A DNA stretch of 64,000 nt. Origin: Saccharum officinarum. Taxonomy: Eukaryota > Streptophyta > Magnoliopsida > Poales > Poaceae. The translations under genes were made by a program, and so were the position numbers. Below, piece by piece: positions 32,468-44,095 of the stretch. The notes beneath the pieces were generated by a model, which saw only the letters and a program-made list of their open reading frames with translations, did not search any database and was not told the origin of the DNA. Position 1 is the first letter of the stretch; every line of letters starts with the position of its first letter. The stretch covers positions 6,423,451 to 6,487,450 of the forward strand of contig CM036209.1 of assembly GCA_020631735.1 (NCBI GenBank), given 5' to 3'.

Positions 32468-35400
32468 TTGAGAAAGTCAAGGGTCCCTCTCAAGTTTGGG
32501 TCCCTAAACAAAAAGCTTGATCTCCTGTGTGTAGGTGAACTACAAGACCGGTGGATCTCATTGGGTTATTGATAGTGGTTGCACTCAACATATGACCGGT
32601 GGCCCTCGTATGTTCATCTCACTTGAAGAGAATGGGTATGTCAAGAGAAGATCACATTTGGGGACAACTCAAAGAGCAAAGTCAAGGGTATAGGCAAGAT
32701 TGCAATATCAAATGATCACTCTCTTTCAAATGTGCTCTATGTTGCTTCATTGAGTTTCAACTTACCATCCGTTGGACAACTTTGTGACATTGGCTACCAA
32801 TGCTTATTCACTCCTAATGAAGTGGTAGTTACAAAGATAGATGACAAGCAAATGATTTTCAAAGGCTTTAGATACAACAATCTCTATCTTGTTGACTTCA
32901 CCTCCGAAGATGCAAACTTGATGACATGTTTGTTCACCAAAACTACACTTGGATGGCTTTGGCATAGGAGGCTTGCTCATGTTGGAATGAACACTCTCAA
33001 CAAGCTATTGAAGAAAGAATTAGTAAGAGGCTTGAAGGATGTCAAGTTTGAGAAGGACAAACCTTGTAGTGCATGTCAAGCCGGCAAACAAGTTACAAAT
33101 ACTCATCCAACCAAAGCCTACATGTCAACATCAAGAGTGTTAGAACTTCTACACATGGATTTGTTTGGTCCTACAACTTACAAGAGCTTGGGTGGAAATC
33201 TCTATTGTCTTATGATTGTGGATGACTACTCAAGATACACTTGGACCTTCTTTCTTCATGACAATCCGAAGTGGCCAATTGCTTCAAGAAGTTTGCAAAG
33301 AGAGCTCAAAATGAATTTGAAGTCAAGATAAAGAAAATTAGAAGTGACAATGGCAAAGAATTTGACAACACAAACATTGAAGCTTATTGTGATGAGATTG
33401 GAATCAAGCATGAAGTTTCATCAACCTACACTCCTCAACAAAATAGTGTAGTTGAGAGAAAGAACCGGACTTTGATCACCCTTGCAAGAACAATGCTAGA
33501 TGAGTACAATACACTGGAAAAATTGTGGGCCGAGGCAATCAACACTGCATGCTATGCTTCAAATCACCTCTTCCTACAAAAGTTTCTTGGCAAGACTCCC
33601 TATGAGTTGCTAAATAGGAAGAAGCCGGACATCTCATTCTTCCGAGTGTTTGGTTACAAATGCTACATCTACAAAAAGCGTCAACACCTAGGGAAGTTTC
33701 AAAGACATTGTGATATTGGCTTTCTTGTTGGTTACTCATCAAAGTCCAAAGCATATAGAGTATTTAACCATACCACCGGTTTGGTTGAAGAAACATATGA
33801 TATGGAATTTGATGAATCTAACGGCTCCCAAGGAGCAATTGAGAATTGTGATGATGTAGGTGATAAACCATTGAGGAAGGCAATGAAGAACATGCCGGTG
33901 GGAGACATCAAGCCTAAAGATGATGAAGATGATGTACACATTGTCAATCCACCATCTTCATCACAAGTGCTTCAAGATGATGATAAGAATGAGAGAGTTG
34001 AAAATGAAGACACTCATGTCTCTCATGAACAAGCCGAAGCACAAGCTCAAGATGTTGATGCTCCCCAACCATCCCCTCAAGTGGTTGATAGAAGAAACTC
34101 ACCTCTTCTTCAAGCACATCCACAAGATCTCATCATAGGAAGTCCTACAAAGGGTGTAATGACTCGATCTCAAAAGCTTGCTTCATTTGTTGAACATCAC
34201 TCTTTTGTCTCTTGTCTTGAACCTAAGAATGTAGAAGAAGCTCTTCAAGATCCAGATTGGGTGAATGCTATGCACGAAGAATTGAACAACTTCACCCGCA
34301 ATCAAGTTTGGACACTTGAAGAGCATCCAAAAGGTGCAAGAGGCATTGGAACCAAGTGGGTGTTCCGCAACAAGCAAGATGACCAAGGCGTAGTAGTGAG
34401 GAACAAGGTAAGACTAGTTGCAAAGGGGTTCTCTCAAGTTGAAGGTCTTGATTTTGGAGAGACCTTTGCACCCGTTGCAAGACTTGAAGTCATTCGTATC
34501 CTTCTTGCATATGCATCACATCATGAAATGAAACTATATCAAATGGATGTGAAAAGTGCTTTTTTAAATGGCTTCATAAATGAACTAGTCTATGTTGAAC
34601 AACCTCCCAGGTTTGAAGACCCTAGATATCCTAATCATATTTATAGGTTGTCCAAGGCGCTATATGGGCTCAAGCAAGCCCCTAGAGCGTGGTATAAGCG
34701 CCTTCGGGACTTCCTCATTGAGAAGGGCTTCACTATTGGGAAGGTCGACACCACATTATTCACCAAGAAGCTTAATGGGGAGATCTTCATTTGTCAAGTC
34801 TATGTTAATGATATCATCTTTGGATCAACAAATGAAGATTATTGCAAGGAATTTGGTGAATTGATGTCGAAGGAGTTCGAGATGTCTATGATTGGTGAGC
34901 TAACATTCTTCCTTGGTTTTCAAGTCAAGCAAATGAGATAAGGGATTTTCATCTCTTAAGAAAAGTATACCAAGGATCTTCTCAAGAGATCCAAGATGGA
35001 AGAGTGTAAGCCAATTAAGACCCCAATGCCATCTAATGGACATCTCGACCTAGATGAGGGAGGTAAACCGATTGATCAAACTCTCTACCGTTCTATGATT
35101 GGTAGCTTGTTGCACCTTACCGCATCTAGGCCCGATATCATGTTTAGTGTGTGCATGTGTGCTCGCTTTCAAGCGTGCCCTAAAGAACCTCACATAAGCG
35201 CTGTAAAAAGAATCTTAAGATATCTTAAGCACACCCCAAGCATCGGTCTTTGGTACCCTAAAGGAGCTAGATTCCAACTAGTTGGCTATTCCAATTCGGA
35301 TTATACCGGTTGCAAAATTGATAGAAAAAGCACATCCGGAGGGTGCCATTTGCTTAGGAGGTCTTTAGTATCTTGGTCATCTAAAAAGCAAAATAGTGTG

Positions 35401-35757
35401 GCTTTGTCCACCGCCGAGGCGGAATACATTGCCGCGGGGGCTTGTTGTGCACAAATCTTATACATGAAACAAACCCTCCTAGACTATGGAGTTGTTCTTG
35501 ATAAGGTGCCACTTTTATGTGACAATGAAAGTGCCGTTAAAATTGCTAATAATCCGGTACAACATTCACGCACCAAGCACATTGATATCCGCCACCACTT
35601 TCTAAGAGATCATGTTGCTAAAAATGATATATCACTAGAAGGTGTAAGAAGTGAAAATCAATTAGCGGATATCTTCACTAAACCTTTGGATGAGGCTATC
35701 TTTTGTAGGTTGAGAAGTGAACTAAATGTGCTTGATTCAAGTAACTTTAAAAAATGA
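32468..35757 (+). pseudogene. Copia-1 pol (protease, integrase, RT, RNase H), broken
   Basis: The protease motif VIDSGCTQHMTG lies near 32565. The pre-integrase zinc region follows (32732 onward, WHRRLAHVGMNTLNKL and CSACQAGKQ). Integrase has its three acidic sites visible (LLHMDLFGPT, IRSDNGKEF, NSVVERKNRT), with a frameshift near 33270 between the first two. RT runs to about 34940 (GTKWVFRNKQD, MDVKSAFLNGF), but its catalytic box reads YVNDIIFG instead of YVDD. Two TAA stops at 34939-34941 and 34957-34959 split it from RNase H (34996-35757), which keeps LSTAEAEYIAAG and LLCDNESAVKIAN. Several lesions make this copy inactive. Confidence 0.9.
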
Positions 35758-37442
35758 GCTTGTGTTGTCCCTTGCATTGCATTGTATCATATGTCATTTT
35801 TAAATTTCCGCAATGCATCTAGGATTTGTCAAACATGGTAACGATAACCCTCCTTTGGAGGAGTGAAGAAGCCTAACCGTGGATCAAACTTGACAAGCAA
35901 CCTAGTCTTTCCTTCTCGCTTTGCATTGCATATGCATGGTTGTTGCTTTGTCGTTTCTTTTTGGTTTTGCTTTGAGCAACCTCTGTGTTCATCCATGAAT
36001 AGAGAGAGCATTTGACACTCCCAAGGGTTCATAAACTCTATTGCATGGCCATACGTTGCTCCTCGGGTGTTTATTGCATATTTTCTTAAAAATAATACTA
36101 GCCTAAGGCAAAATATTTTAAAAAACTCGAGGGTTTGAGAGAGGTCCCTCACATCAGGTTCCAATTGGTGTTTATTTGAGTCTCTTTGAATTGGAACTTG
36201 ATTAGGAGAAGTCGCGTCGAAGATCGGATTGAAGAAAGGCGTCTTACAGCGACCGGACGCTGGACCGGACGCGATGCTGCTTCATCACTGCATCCTGTCC
36301 CGGCGACCACCAGCGTGTCCAGTCATCCCGAAGAACTTCTCAAGGATCTATGACCGGACGCTGCACCGGACGCGACGTTGTGACCACCGCGTCTGGTCCC
36401 GGCCACCACCACCTCGTCCGGTCATGCGTGTTGGGTTCCCGGGTAAACTCTGATCGGACTCTGTCAGTGTCCGATCATCTCTAACCGGACACGTCCGGTC
36501 GCGCCAGGAGCTTACTGGACTCTGACCGGACGCTGCTCCACCGCGTCCGGTCAGTCGACCAGTGCGTCCGGTAATCGCGTGAAAAGCGGATCTAAGCCTT
36601 TTTAACCGTACATCCCAATCTACTTTTTACGGTCGTCTCTGTTTTCATCCGCCATCACCGCCGCGCCTCCTCCAGTGCTGTCGCGCCTCCTCTAGTGCCG
36701 TCGCGCCTCCTCCAGCGCCGCCACACCTCCTCCAGCGCCGCCGCACCTCCTCCCGCACCATCGCACCTCCTCCCGCGCCGTCGCGCCTCCTACAGCGCCG
36801 CCGCAGCCGCGCCGCCGTAGGCGCTGTGCTCCTTAGCCACGCGCACCGTTTCTCCTCCCTGCGCCTGTGCATCGTCTCCAGCAGCCGCAGCCGCGTCACC
36901 GTCCACGTGCACCGCCGAACCCTAGCCCTAGCTCGCTACTCGCCGCAGCCGAGCCAAGCCGCGCCAGCTTTGCTCATCCACTGCCAGGGCTACGACCAAA
37001 CCCTAATGATCGCGATGTCTTCGACATCTCTCCGTGAAAGGTCTTTCACGCGACTTTGTCTTTGCAAGGTTGTTCCGCGTTACCTTGATCTTTTCTTTTG
37101 GATTGCCGATGAAATCTCATCGAATTCTAATGCATCCTTTGATCTTATCGGCACTCCAGCGCTTGTCCGTCGTTTTTGGGGAACCCTAGCGCGTCAAGGT
37201 CTCTTACCTTCTCATCGGAGTTTTGCTCATCCGAGGTAGCTATCGCGATCTATTCTTTTCTTATCTCGTATGCTTGCTTTCATAAGGACCTTGCTCGTCT
37301 GGTAGTTAAAATATAATGCTTAATAGTAGCTCTATCTATTCTATCTTTACAGAGGGTCTTGTCGGTGCTCTGTGTGTGTCAGGTGATCAATTTTGAATAC
37401 GAGGCCAAGCCTGTGGATATGGATTGAGGCTAAGCCTCACGA
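35758..37442 (+). other. Copia-1 spacer between pol and the third ORF
   Basis: No open frame of note. Bases 36249-36575 contain another cluster of gaccggacgc / gcgtccggtc motifs. Bases 36656-36805 hold a minisatellite of about seven 20-21 base units (tcgcgcctcctccagcgccg). An acceptor-like tatctttacag at 37342-37352 could serve a spliced message for the third ORF. Confidence 0.5.
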
Positions 37443-37499
37443 GTGTCAGTACACCATCTTGCACTTTCAAGGTTTTCTAAGTCACAGAGTTTTGTCAGT

Positions 37500-39910
37500 A
37501 TGGTTCGCTGCAAGAATGCTGGTGGTGGACCGAGTGACAGGGACGAAAGTCCTCCCAGGGTGACAGAGGTAGCACGTGGCAAGCGCAAGAAGATAGCTGT
37601 CAAGAAGAGAAAGAGGACACCCACTGAGGCAGAGATAGCACAGGCCGTCACTGATGCAGACGAGCGTGCAGAGAGAGGTGGCAGAGGCAGTGGGATTCAC
37701 ATTGGCGAGCGTCGCTTTCATCTTGAAGGTCGACAGCTCGGTACTGAGGCCATAGAGGGGACAGAGGATCCACCTGCAGAGCAGCCCACAGAGGACACAG
37801 AGGAGACAGAGGAGCAGACCGCTCAGACTCCACCGCGTCGTCGCTCAGAAAGTACGCGTGCTCAGGTGACTCCTAGACCAGAGGGCCAGCATCGTGGAGG
37901 TCGTCCACCTCCTAGGGCTCGAGGTCACCCCCCAGTCGAGCACTTTGACCTCAGGGGAGCAACAGCACGCCAGGTACAGGCTCTCAGGTTTGTTGAGGTT
38001 AGTCGGTGGTTCCCACCTCAGCGGGACCCTCGAGCTTCAGAGGGCTTCTACACACCTCTGCACGAGGATTTCTACAGAGCCTACGTTGACAGCGGGATTG
38101 CATTCAGACCTCAGAGAGTTTGTCAACTTGAGGCTTTTAGTTGAGGTGATTGGTGAGCAGCTCCGTCCACACTTGTCCTTTTTACATGGTCTGTCAGACT
38201 TTCTAGGATGGACTAGAGCTTACTGCGGGACTTGGGTCAGAGAGTTCTACTTCTCACTTTGGATTGACCCTGCTCACGAGTTCATACACTTTGCATTCCG
38301 AGGCCGTGACCGCAGATTGTACAGCACCAGGGTATGCGAGATTCTCAGACTCCCTTCTTCAGAGACGAAGATTCACCAGTTGTGCTTTGGACAGACTTCA
38401 CCATCGAGACGTCCTCACGGAGGTATAGTACCACCCACAGATATGATCAGACCTTGCTTCCGTGAGCCGTTTGGCGAGGGGTCGAGAAGTACACCTGCCA
38501 GCTTGACACCCCTTGCCATAGTGCTTGATGCCATCGTGAGGCGGACTCTTCTACGAGGCTAGGATACAGAGAGGGCCTGACACGTATGCAGCTCTGGGTG
38601 GTTCATCACCTCATCTCACAGACACTGTTTGATATTTGGGATCTGATGCTATGTGAGATGAAGGACACTTTAGCAGAGGGCTTCAAGGGTCACCGGTAGT
38701 TACCTTATGTGCATTGGATTTGCTTCATCATTCGATCTGCGTGTGACCTGCCTGCAGAGATTAGAGCTGAGATATCTGATACCACTACTGCATTCCTAGA
38801 GTATGATATCCAACAGTTGTGGGCTTCAGTGACTAGAGAGCAGGCACCTAGGCCAGGACAGCATCAGAGGCCAGAGGTTCCAGAGACAGCAGCTGAGCAG
38901 GACGAGACCGTTGAGGGTCTTACAGAGGCTAAGCTTGCAGATCTTGATACTCAGCCAGCTGATCCAGTTGAGGATGATGCTATTGACAGCACTGACGAGG
39001 ACTACCAGCCCATTCCTCGATACCGCTCTCCTCGGTCTCACGACCATGAGGCCGATGGTTCAGGATCAGCCTCCCGCTCAGACCCAGCCATGGTGGCTAT
39101 ACTTGAGAGGCTGACACAGGCCTAGGAGAGGCAGGAGGTTCAGACGCAGCGATAGGCTCAGGACACAGCAGCTGCATTTGCTCAGATTCAGGCTCGTCAG
39201 GACGAGTTCTAGAGGCAGCATCTGGAGTTTCAGAGGCAGCAGTTTGAGATGCAGAGGCAGCAGGCAGCCACCCAGTAGCAGTATCTTAAGCTCCTGCGAC
39301 ACCTCATCACTGTTGAGGTACCTCCACCACCGTCTGTCCTTACTCCAGCACTACAGTCAGTGGCCTTCAGAGTCAGGGACAGCCAAGCTCTCAGTTTACC
39401 TCTCCCTAGCAGCAGGTTCCTCAGACTTTTCAGTCCCCGAGCTACACTCCTATTCAGACGGGGTTCACTCCACCAGCTCAGCCAAGACCTCACCTTCTCT
39501 CGGGCACTCTTTTCACTGATTTGAGTGCCTCCTACAGCGAGTTGACTGGTCAGCCGACACCCTCGCACACCACTGTTGTGACCTCTTCAGGGATGTCGGC
39601 TTCCGAGACTGTGGCTCTTCCAGTGTCAGGGACCGGGACTACAGAGATAGTGCCGTCGTCAGTTGCCTCGACAGATCCTCCCACACTTGGTGTTTTTCAG
39701 GCTTAGGTGACAGAGACTGCTCCTATTGTTGCTACTACGTCTTTAGTTCCTGCACCTGCTCTATAGACCCAGACTGCTTCACTGCCACGTCTATCTACAG
39801 AGGGTCAACCTGACAGTTCAGAGTCTGAGGAGGATACTTCATAGTTTGTGATCACTCCACGCTCCTCGGCACTCGACACGACTGCGTCTGTTCCCCCGTC
39901 GGATCCTTAG
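37500..39910 (+). pseudogene. Copia-1 third ORF (the env-like position of SIRE/Maximus elements), broken
   Basis: It starts MVRCKNAGGGPSDRDE at 37500 with a basic then acidic, Thr/Glu-rich N-terminus. A more ordered part (RPHLSFLHGLSDFLGW, WVREFYFSLWID) resembles the family called putative plant transposon protein (PF20167-like). The C-terminus is Gln-rich. A frameshift lies near 38100, another near 38560 and at least one between 39280 and 39520. In-frame TAG codons occur at 38697, 39123, 39153, 39210, 39276, 39704, 39764 and 39842; the last TAG, at 39908, looks like the true end. No signal peptide or membrane span was seen, so an envelope role has no support here. The function is unknown. 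Confidence 0.65.
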
Positions 39911-40313
39911 TTTTGTTTTTGGCGTTTGATGCCAAAGGGGGAGAGAGAGTAGATTCAGGGAGAGTGTTGATTGAGAGTTTCGTTTTCTTTGTGTGCTACA
40001 TTCATTCATCATGTTTATTTACTCGCCCTGCATTTTGTGACTGTGTGCTTGTGAGACTTTATTATATATCATGTCACTTAATTAGTTTTAGCTCATAAGG
40101 TTGTGCTTTTGTGCCTTACTCCGATTTCATATGAGCTATGTTTTTTTGTGTACTAACTCTTCATGTTTTATCTTATGAGTACACTCAGTTGGCTTGGAAC
40201 ACATAAGCAATTCCTAACCCCTTGTGCTTATTACTTTTTGCTTATGTGAACCAAGCATGTTCGAAAACCTCAACTCTTAAATCTTCTGAATCTAAGTGTT
40301 GTCATCAATCACC

Positions 40314-40326
40314 AAAAAGGGGGAGA
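40314..40326 (+). promoter_or_regulatory. Copia-1 polypurine tract
   Basis: aaaaagggggaga lies directly before the 3' LTR start TGAAAGC at 40328, as needed for plus-strand priming. Bases 39911-40313 are a non-coding tail. Confidence 0.85.
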
Positions 40327-40327
40327 T

Positions 40328-41904
40328 TGAAAGCATCTAGGCCCCGTGAGTTGATTTCGGCAATTGATGACAACGCATTATTACCATGACTAATGTGTAT
40401 TTTGCAGAAACTTTGATAAGTTAGGTCATGGGGTTGATAACTGCTTTGGGCACTATGGTATTCATGCTCCTTGATGGAAATCGTTTCGGTTTTTAAAGGA
40501 TCAACGACAAGATTAAGGACGGTTAGTTCTGGATGTCAAGGTGTTGAGTTACATCCAGAATAGTCGTTAGGATCTTCGTTTCTTTCCTTTGGCCGTACTA
40601 TAAAGGGGGGCATGAGCGAGTAGCTTGACCTAGGTGAGTCTTTTGTTTAGGTGTGGTGCACACTTGTCAAACTTAGCACTAGGTAGCTCAGGTAAAGCTC
40701 AAAGTTCAGTTGGAAGCAACTTGGTTCAAGTTGCGTCATGTTTCGTAGTCGTTTGAGCCATTTACCTTTGACCGGACGCGGTCTCTGTCACAACCGGACA
40801 CGTCCAGTCAGTACTAACAGTCACTGCGTTTTCAACCTGGTTGACCGGACGCGGTCCCTGCGAGGACCGGACGCATGGATCAGTCTGACACGTGTTTCAG
40901 AGGGTAAAAGTATAATCGGACGTGACTGGAAAATGATCGGACGCGTCCGGTCACGTTCCAGTAAGGTACTTTGCTGACCTGACGTGTCCGGTCATCACTG
41001 ATCGGACGCGATCGAGCGTCAGGTCAAAGTATAGTAAGGTTCTTGCACGATCGGACGTGTCCGGTCACCCCTGATCGGTGTGTCCGGTCACTCAGCGTAG
41101 TCGTTCGGCGCGTCCGGTCACGTCGACCGGCGCGTCCGGTCAGTGCGTGTTTTGCTGAGTTGGCAGGTAACGGTTGGATTTGTCTGTGGGGTGTATAAAT
41201 ACATCCCCTCCACCTCTTTTAGAGGTCTCTTGCTCATTTGTTCAGCTAAGAAACACCTTTCAAGTGCAAGGGAGTGCAAGAGTCCTAGTGAGGATAGTGA
41301 TTTGAGAATCAAAGTTTGAGATCCCTCATTAGTGACTAGGGAGTAGCAAGTGTGCATCTATCTTCTCATTAGGCTTGTTGTGGTCAAGTGAGAGTTCTAG
41401 CTTGTTACTCTTAGTGATCGCCATCACCTAGACGACTTGGTGGTGGTTGAGAGTTTGGTGATCATCCGGGGAGCTTGTGGATGACCCAACTCATCTTATG
41501 AGCGGTTTTGGGCAATTCACCGCGACGGAGTATCAAAGAATCAGCCCGTAGAGAGCACTTGATCCTTGCGCGGATCAAGGGGGAGCTACACCCTTGCGCG
41601 GGTGCTCCAACGAGGACTAGTGGGGAGTGGCGACTCTCCGATACCTCGGGAAAACATCGCCGTGTTCCTAACCCTTACTTTCAAGCATTTACTTTCCTGT
41701 ATTACTTTCATTGCTTGATTTACTTTTCTAGAGTTGTCATGCTAGACTAGGATTGGAACTTAGGGTGCAAAACTTTTACCGGTAGAATCACAAGGAACAC
41801 TAGTAGGCACTAGGGGTGAACTTTGGCTTGTAGGATTTAATTCTTGTAATTAATTTTTAGAAAAACCCAATTCACTCCCCCTCTTGGACATCTTGATCTT
41901 TTCA
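40328..41904 (+). repeat. Copia-1 3' LTR (1577 bp)
   Basis: This is the uninterrupted copy of the LTR. It contains a dyad cluster (40769-41142), TATAAATA (41194-41201) and the end gatcttttca. It proves the insertion site of CACTA-outer, because it reads cagagggtaaaagtata without a break. Short open frames inside are not called. Confidence 0.92.
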
Positions 41905-43463
41905 CTGGCTTCTCGTTGTGTCTGTGTCGGCCATGTGACTGAATGACTGCACATTATTACTTTTTTCTCTTGGAATGAAATTAATTTGTACTTGGACAGA
42001 AAAAGAGAAAAGTATATTTTTTAAAAAAAATATTTAATACTCACATAATTATATTCGGTTAGTTGCTCTTGTTGCTTCGTTGACGATGCACAATACAACT
42101 CATTAATGTAAGTACTTTTATACTTTTATATTCTAAAAAAAATATCCATCCACAATACAACAATACAAGTATATAAGGGCACTCACAGTGTAGAAACTAG
42201 GAATAGTTTTCATAGCTCAGGACTATGTGTCAAGAAACTATCTTTTCTAGTGCAACCTTTTTTTATCTAGAGTCTTCCCAATCATTCCTTCCTTCTCTCG
42301 GGATCCTCTACTCCAGCTTTCGCACATACAGTACATACCTCCCTTCTCTTCATTTTGGCCTCTCTCTCTTCACACACATAGAAACTATGGTAGTTTTTGC
42401 ATTGGAAGTGCGCACTTATGGTGGTGTTTAATGTAGCATACTCTCCCTCACTGTTGCCTATTGGCGCATACCAGCAGTACAGTGTTTAAAATTTTAATTA
42501 GCGCCTGCCATTTATAGCATTGGTACGTACGGTAGAAAATGCATCTATGTTTTTGGACGGTAGAAAATACTCCTACTAATCATTTCATCTATGTTGCTGC
42601 ACAAAAGAAAATACTCCTAAATTGCATTAACCTTCATGCATGCATGCATGATTGATTGAGGCGGCCATTTTCCTTTCTCCTTAATCTATCATAAATAAAA
42701 AAAATCCTATAAATGCTTACGTTTTTGGACGGAGGGAGTAGCAATAATAGAAAAAAATCAAACTATCTGTACTCGTGATGAATCCAAAATGATAGTTGAA
42801 GAGAGTACATAGGATATGATTCACGTCGGTTGTGAATTTGTGAACATGGAAACTAACTAAAGGAAATGTCTTTCGGTATGTTTAGGCAACGGCGGCGGCA
42901 TCTCCATAAGTAAATATTCACACATATTTCCCATGTGAACATCCTCACTCTAAGACGTGGACACATCACATCATCTATCGCCGTAGTGACCATCGATACC
43001 GTGTGCTCGAATAACCTGTGGACTTTCACTTTCCAAAACAAAAAAAGAAAAAAGAACTCGTGGACTTTGTTGCTTCGCAATTGCAACGTGGCAACATCGT
43101 GTCCCTGCGCTGAAGGAACAAACAAATTAAACAAAGCAGTAAATTAAACCTAGCTAGCTATGGCCTATAGATGGGATGTGTGGATATCCAACGACCCGAT
43201 CGATCCAGACGACGATCCACATGAATGCATGATGTGTGACGAGAAGAACAGAGCAGTACTACGTCATGGTGCTGACGTCACTGGTGTGAGACAGGACCGC
43301 GTGTGCATGCGTCGTCGTCCTGGCCGGCGGCCTGGCCCATGCAATGACAGGTACTACTGCAGAAACTATAAAAAAAAAAGGACACCTCCAGCTTTAGCAG
43401 TATTTTACGTCGAGGTCAACCGCCAACTTGCTCTTCACAAAAGAAAAATGTCTTTAATTAATA
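41905..43463. other. Spacer right of copia-1 with MITE remains
   Basis: Bases 42178-42420 look like a MITE: gggcactcacagtgtagaaa faces tttttgcattggaagtgcgc near 42395. Bases 42700-42740 carry a lone Stowaway end (ggacggagggagta). A frame of 152 codons (43160-43618) runs into the next element and shows no domain, so it is not called. No gene was recognised. Confidence 0.45.
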
Positions 43464-44093
43464 CTCCCTCCGTACTCGTATTAGATGTCGTTCTGGGAGA
43501 CGCTGCCGATTTCGCAAAGGATGTCGCCGAGCCCGTAAACACCTTCACATGGACACGTTTGCCCCCGGCGCTTCGGTTCGCGCACGCTCGCCGCCCGCTC
43601 CGCTCAACATGGAATTAATCACGGCGCTTCTCGTTTGCGCACGCTGGCCGCCCGCTCCGCACTCGCGTCGAACCAGACCAACGCCAAAAGCAGCGTTGCC
43701 GTGAGCGCGAACGTACTCAAACTTCTTCCAAACGAGCGCCAATGAAACCAACGCGAAAAAACGGACGCAAACGCGACCGCGAACGGCCAAACAAATTAGC
43801 AGCGACGCGCCAAACGCGACCCACCCTCACGGTCACAGTGCAAGTGCAAAACTGCAACAGTCCCATGCAAAATCGTGTCAACCAAAAATTATGCATAGGA
43901 GGTGGGATTCGAACCTTGCCCGCAGGGCTTGATATGCGGCCGCCAAACCAGTCCAGCTATGAATAATTATTGTGTAGGGGATACCCGCAGCCCTATTTAA
44001 TAAGGGTAAACATGGAAGAATATCCCCTAATTAATGACTTCTTGGTAAGCACAATCATGTACACAACGACATCTAATACGAGTACGGAGGGAG
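43464..44093. mobile_element. 630 bp element with Stowaway-type ends and a GC-rich core
   Basis: Both ends begin CTCCCTCCGTACTCG when read inward. The identity runs about 29 bases without mismatch (43464-43492 and 44065-44093). TA stands outside each end (43462-43463, 44094-44095), the Tc1/mariner target. The core is unusually long and GC-rich for a Stowaway. It contains a partial direct repeat (cgcacgctcgccgcccgctc and cgcacgctggccgcccgctc) and a tRNA-like stretch. No transposase was found, so it is non-autonomous. Confidence 0.75.
43893..43966 (-). other. tRNA-like / SINE-like sequence with Pol III box A and box B
   Basis: On the minus strand TAGCTGGACTGGTT (near 43960) resembles a tRNA D-arm box A. 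About 45 bases on, GGTTCGAATCC (43915-43905) is a perfect box B. Between them CCGCA and TGCGG could form an anticodon stem, but the loop is about 10 bases. The T-stem does not pair well. It is therefore a degenerate or tRNA-derived sequence, not a working tRNA gene. Confidence 0.5.
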
Positions 44094-44095
44094 TA

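Larger units (their letters stand above)
10105..41904 (+). mobile_element. Copia-1: SIRE/Maximus-type LTR retrotransposon, interrupted by two nested CACTA elements
   Basis: The element is bounded by LTRs starting TGAAAGCATCTAG and ending ..TTTCA. The flanking 5-base copies ctagc (10100-10104) and ctggc (41905-41909) differ by one base. Order along the + strand is 5' LTR, initiator-Met primer site, gag, protease, integrase, RT, RNase H, a long third ORF, polypurine tract and 3' LTR. Integrase before RT is the copia order. The third ORF and the large size fit the SIRE/Maximus lineage. Without the inserted 18.76 kb the element is about 13 kb. Frameshifts and stops in gag, pol and the third ORF show that it is dead. 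Confidence 0.92.

Noticed and set aside
43160..43618. 152-codon + strand frame
   Set aside because: It crosses the left end of the Stowaway-type element at 43464 and has no recognisable domain, so it is a chance frame.
43893..43966. Functional tRNA gene on the minus strand
   Set aside because: Box B is perfect, but the anticodon loop is too long and the T-stem does not pair. It is called tRNA-like only.
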